From Lineus longissimus (lineage: Eukaryota > Nemertea > Pilidiophora > Heteronemertea > Lineidae), in the NCBI RefSeq assembly GCF_910592395.1, contig NC_088324.1, positions 2,110,001 to 2,174,000 of the forward strand: 64,000 nucleotides of DNA, read 5' to 3'. Both the position numbers and the translations under genes were made by a program. The notes beneath the pieces were generated by a model. The model did not search any database. It worked only from the letters and a program-made list of their open reading frames with translations, and was not told the origin of the DNA. Shown in pieces: positions 63,561 to 64,000 of this stretch (its first letter is position 1; the number at the start of each line of letters is the position of its first letter).

Positions 63561-63756
63561 ATGTTGACCATTGGGGAAGTTTGGAAAATCGTCAGAGATG
63601 GAAAAGGGTCAGTTGGAGCAGTTGCAGCACAGCTTGGTTTTGATTTCAAATCATTTAAGAACGAAATAGCAAAGATCAAGAAAAAAAGAGAACGGTTGAG
63701 AACTTCAAAAAAGTACCCAGAGCTGAAGGAGTATGAGGCACAACCTTTTAATTTAG
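63561..63756 (+). CDS. Candidate exon of an unrecognised gene
   Basis: The ATG at 63561 opens MLTIGEVWKIVRDGKGSVGA, continuing through AAQLGFDFKSFKNEIAKIKK and ending before a consensus donor (GTGAGTTAAG at 63757). The peptide is helical and basic and resembles a small helix-turn-helix of the kind found at the N-terminus of transposon proteins, but I cannot name a family. A fold-back repeat follows 20 bp after the donor. Confidence 0.35.
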
Positions 63757-63774
63757 GTGAGTTAAGTTAATTAG

Positions 63775-63831
63775 TAGTACCATGGAGGTATTATAAATAA
63801 AATAAATTATTAATACCTCCATGGTAGTACA
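63775..63831. repeat. Fold-back repeat, ~20-bp stem
   Basis: TAGTACCATGGAGGTATTA and its inverse TAATACCTCCATGGTAGTA flank an AT-only loop (TAAATAAAATAAAT). The stem has one mismatch at its base. It is a strong RNA/DNA hairpin, possibly a minimal MITE. Confidence 0.75.
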
Positions 63832-64000
63832 TGAGTATGGCAGTATGTTACTCCTTATAGTTTAAGGCCCGGGGTTCAAGGACTCAACATAAGTGATATC
63901 CAGTTGCAATCTACAATGTAGAAATAGCAATTAACAGATAGATAAAGTAAAGACCACCACAGGGGATTTGCAAAACTCAAACAATCTTTTTTTGCAGTGA

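Overview
The window looks like repeat-rich intergenic DNA from an animal, most likely a marine invertebrate or basal deuterostome. Spliceosomal introns have ordinary GT-AG borders with pyrimidine tracts. There is a TTAGGG telomere-type array, and the mobile-element mix (BEL/Pao, Ngaro-type tyrosine-recombinase retrotransposon, L1/Tx1-like and CR1-like LINEs, MULE, piggyBac, Kolobok-like, PIF/Harbinger, Tc1/mariner) fits such genomes. I could not search databases, so the species is not named. I see no confident single-copy host gene; nearly everything recognisable is mobile or satellite DNA.

1-14.35 kb: a possible large, undescribed element. Two identical 339-bp inverted repeats (1290-1628 and 14014-14352) face each other across 12.4 kb. 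The right copy runs into an assembly gap. Inside lies one three-exon gene (9038-12896, 1176 aa) whose C-terminus is an intact Ulp1/C48-type cysteine protease. The long left half (1629-8756) is non-coding and holds a LINE tail, a 55-bp minisatellite and a MITE. A second, divergent protease-like gene with a lost His/Asp sits at the left edge (1-1024). A Tc1/mariner derivative is nested at 12953-13819.

14.45-24 kb: an interstitial TTAGGG array, a BEL/Pao remnant, and an L1/Tx1-like LINE. The LINE is broken by a repeat block plus a MULE transposase fragment, and again by a TTAA-flanked piggyBac-type MITE.

24-39 kb: a four-exon gene for a 1058-aa DDE/RNase H-like transposase (24637-28522), a CR1 retrotransposon, and a degenerate transposase of a related subfamily. 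These are followed by SANT-like, piggyBac, CR1 and BEL gag fragments and a 145-bp satellite transposon ending in a hairpin.

39-49 kb: a degenerate GGGTAAA-rich array split by two insertions. One is a 7.2-kb Ngaro-type element with A1...B1-A2-B2 split direct repeats, an intron-containing gag, RT/RNase H and a shortened tyrosine recombinase. The other is a head-to-tail trimer of Harbinger-type MITEs, each carrying a MADF-like reading frame.

49-64 kb: a multi-exon Kolobok-like transposase gene with three in-frame stops, then a chain of fused fragments (BEL/Pao protease, piggyBac, DDE transposase, MULE), a SWIM-finger MULE, a MITE and a 66-bp minisatellite. At the right edge are two isolated candidate exons and a fold-back repeat.
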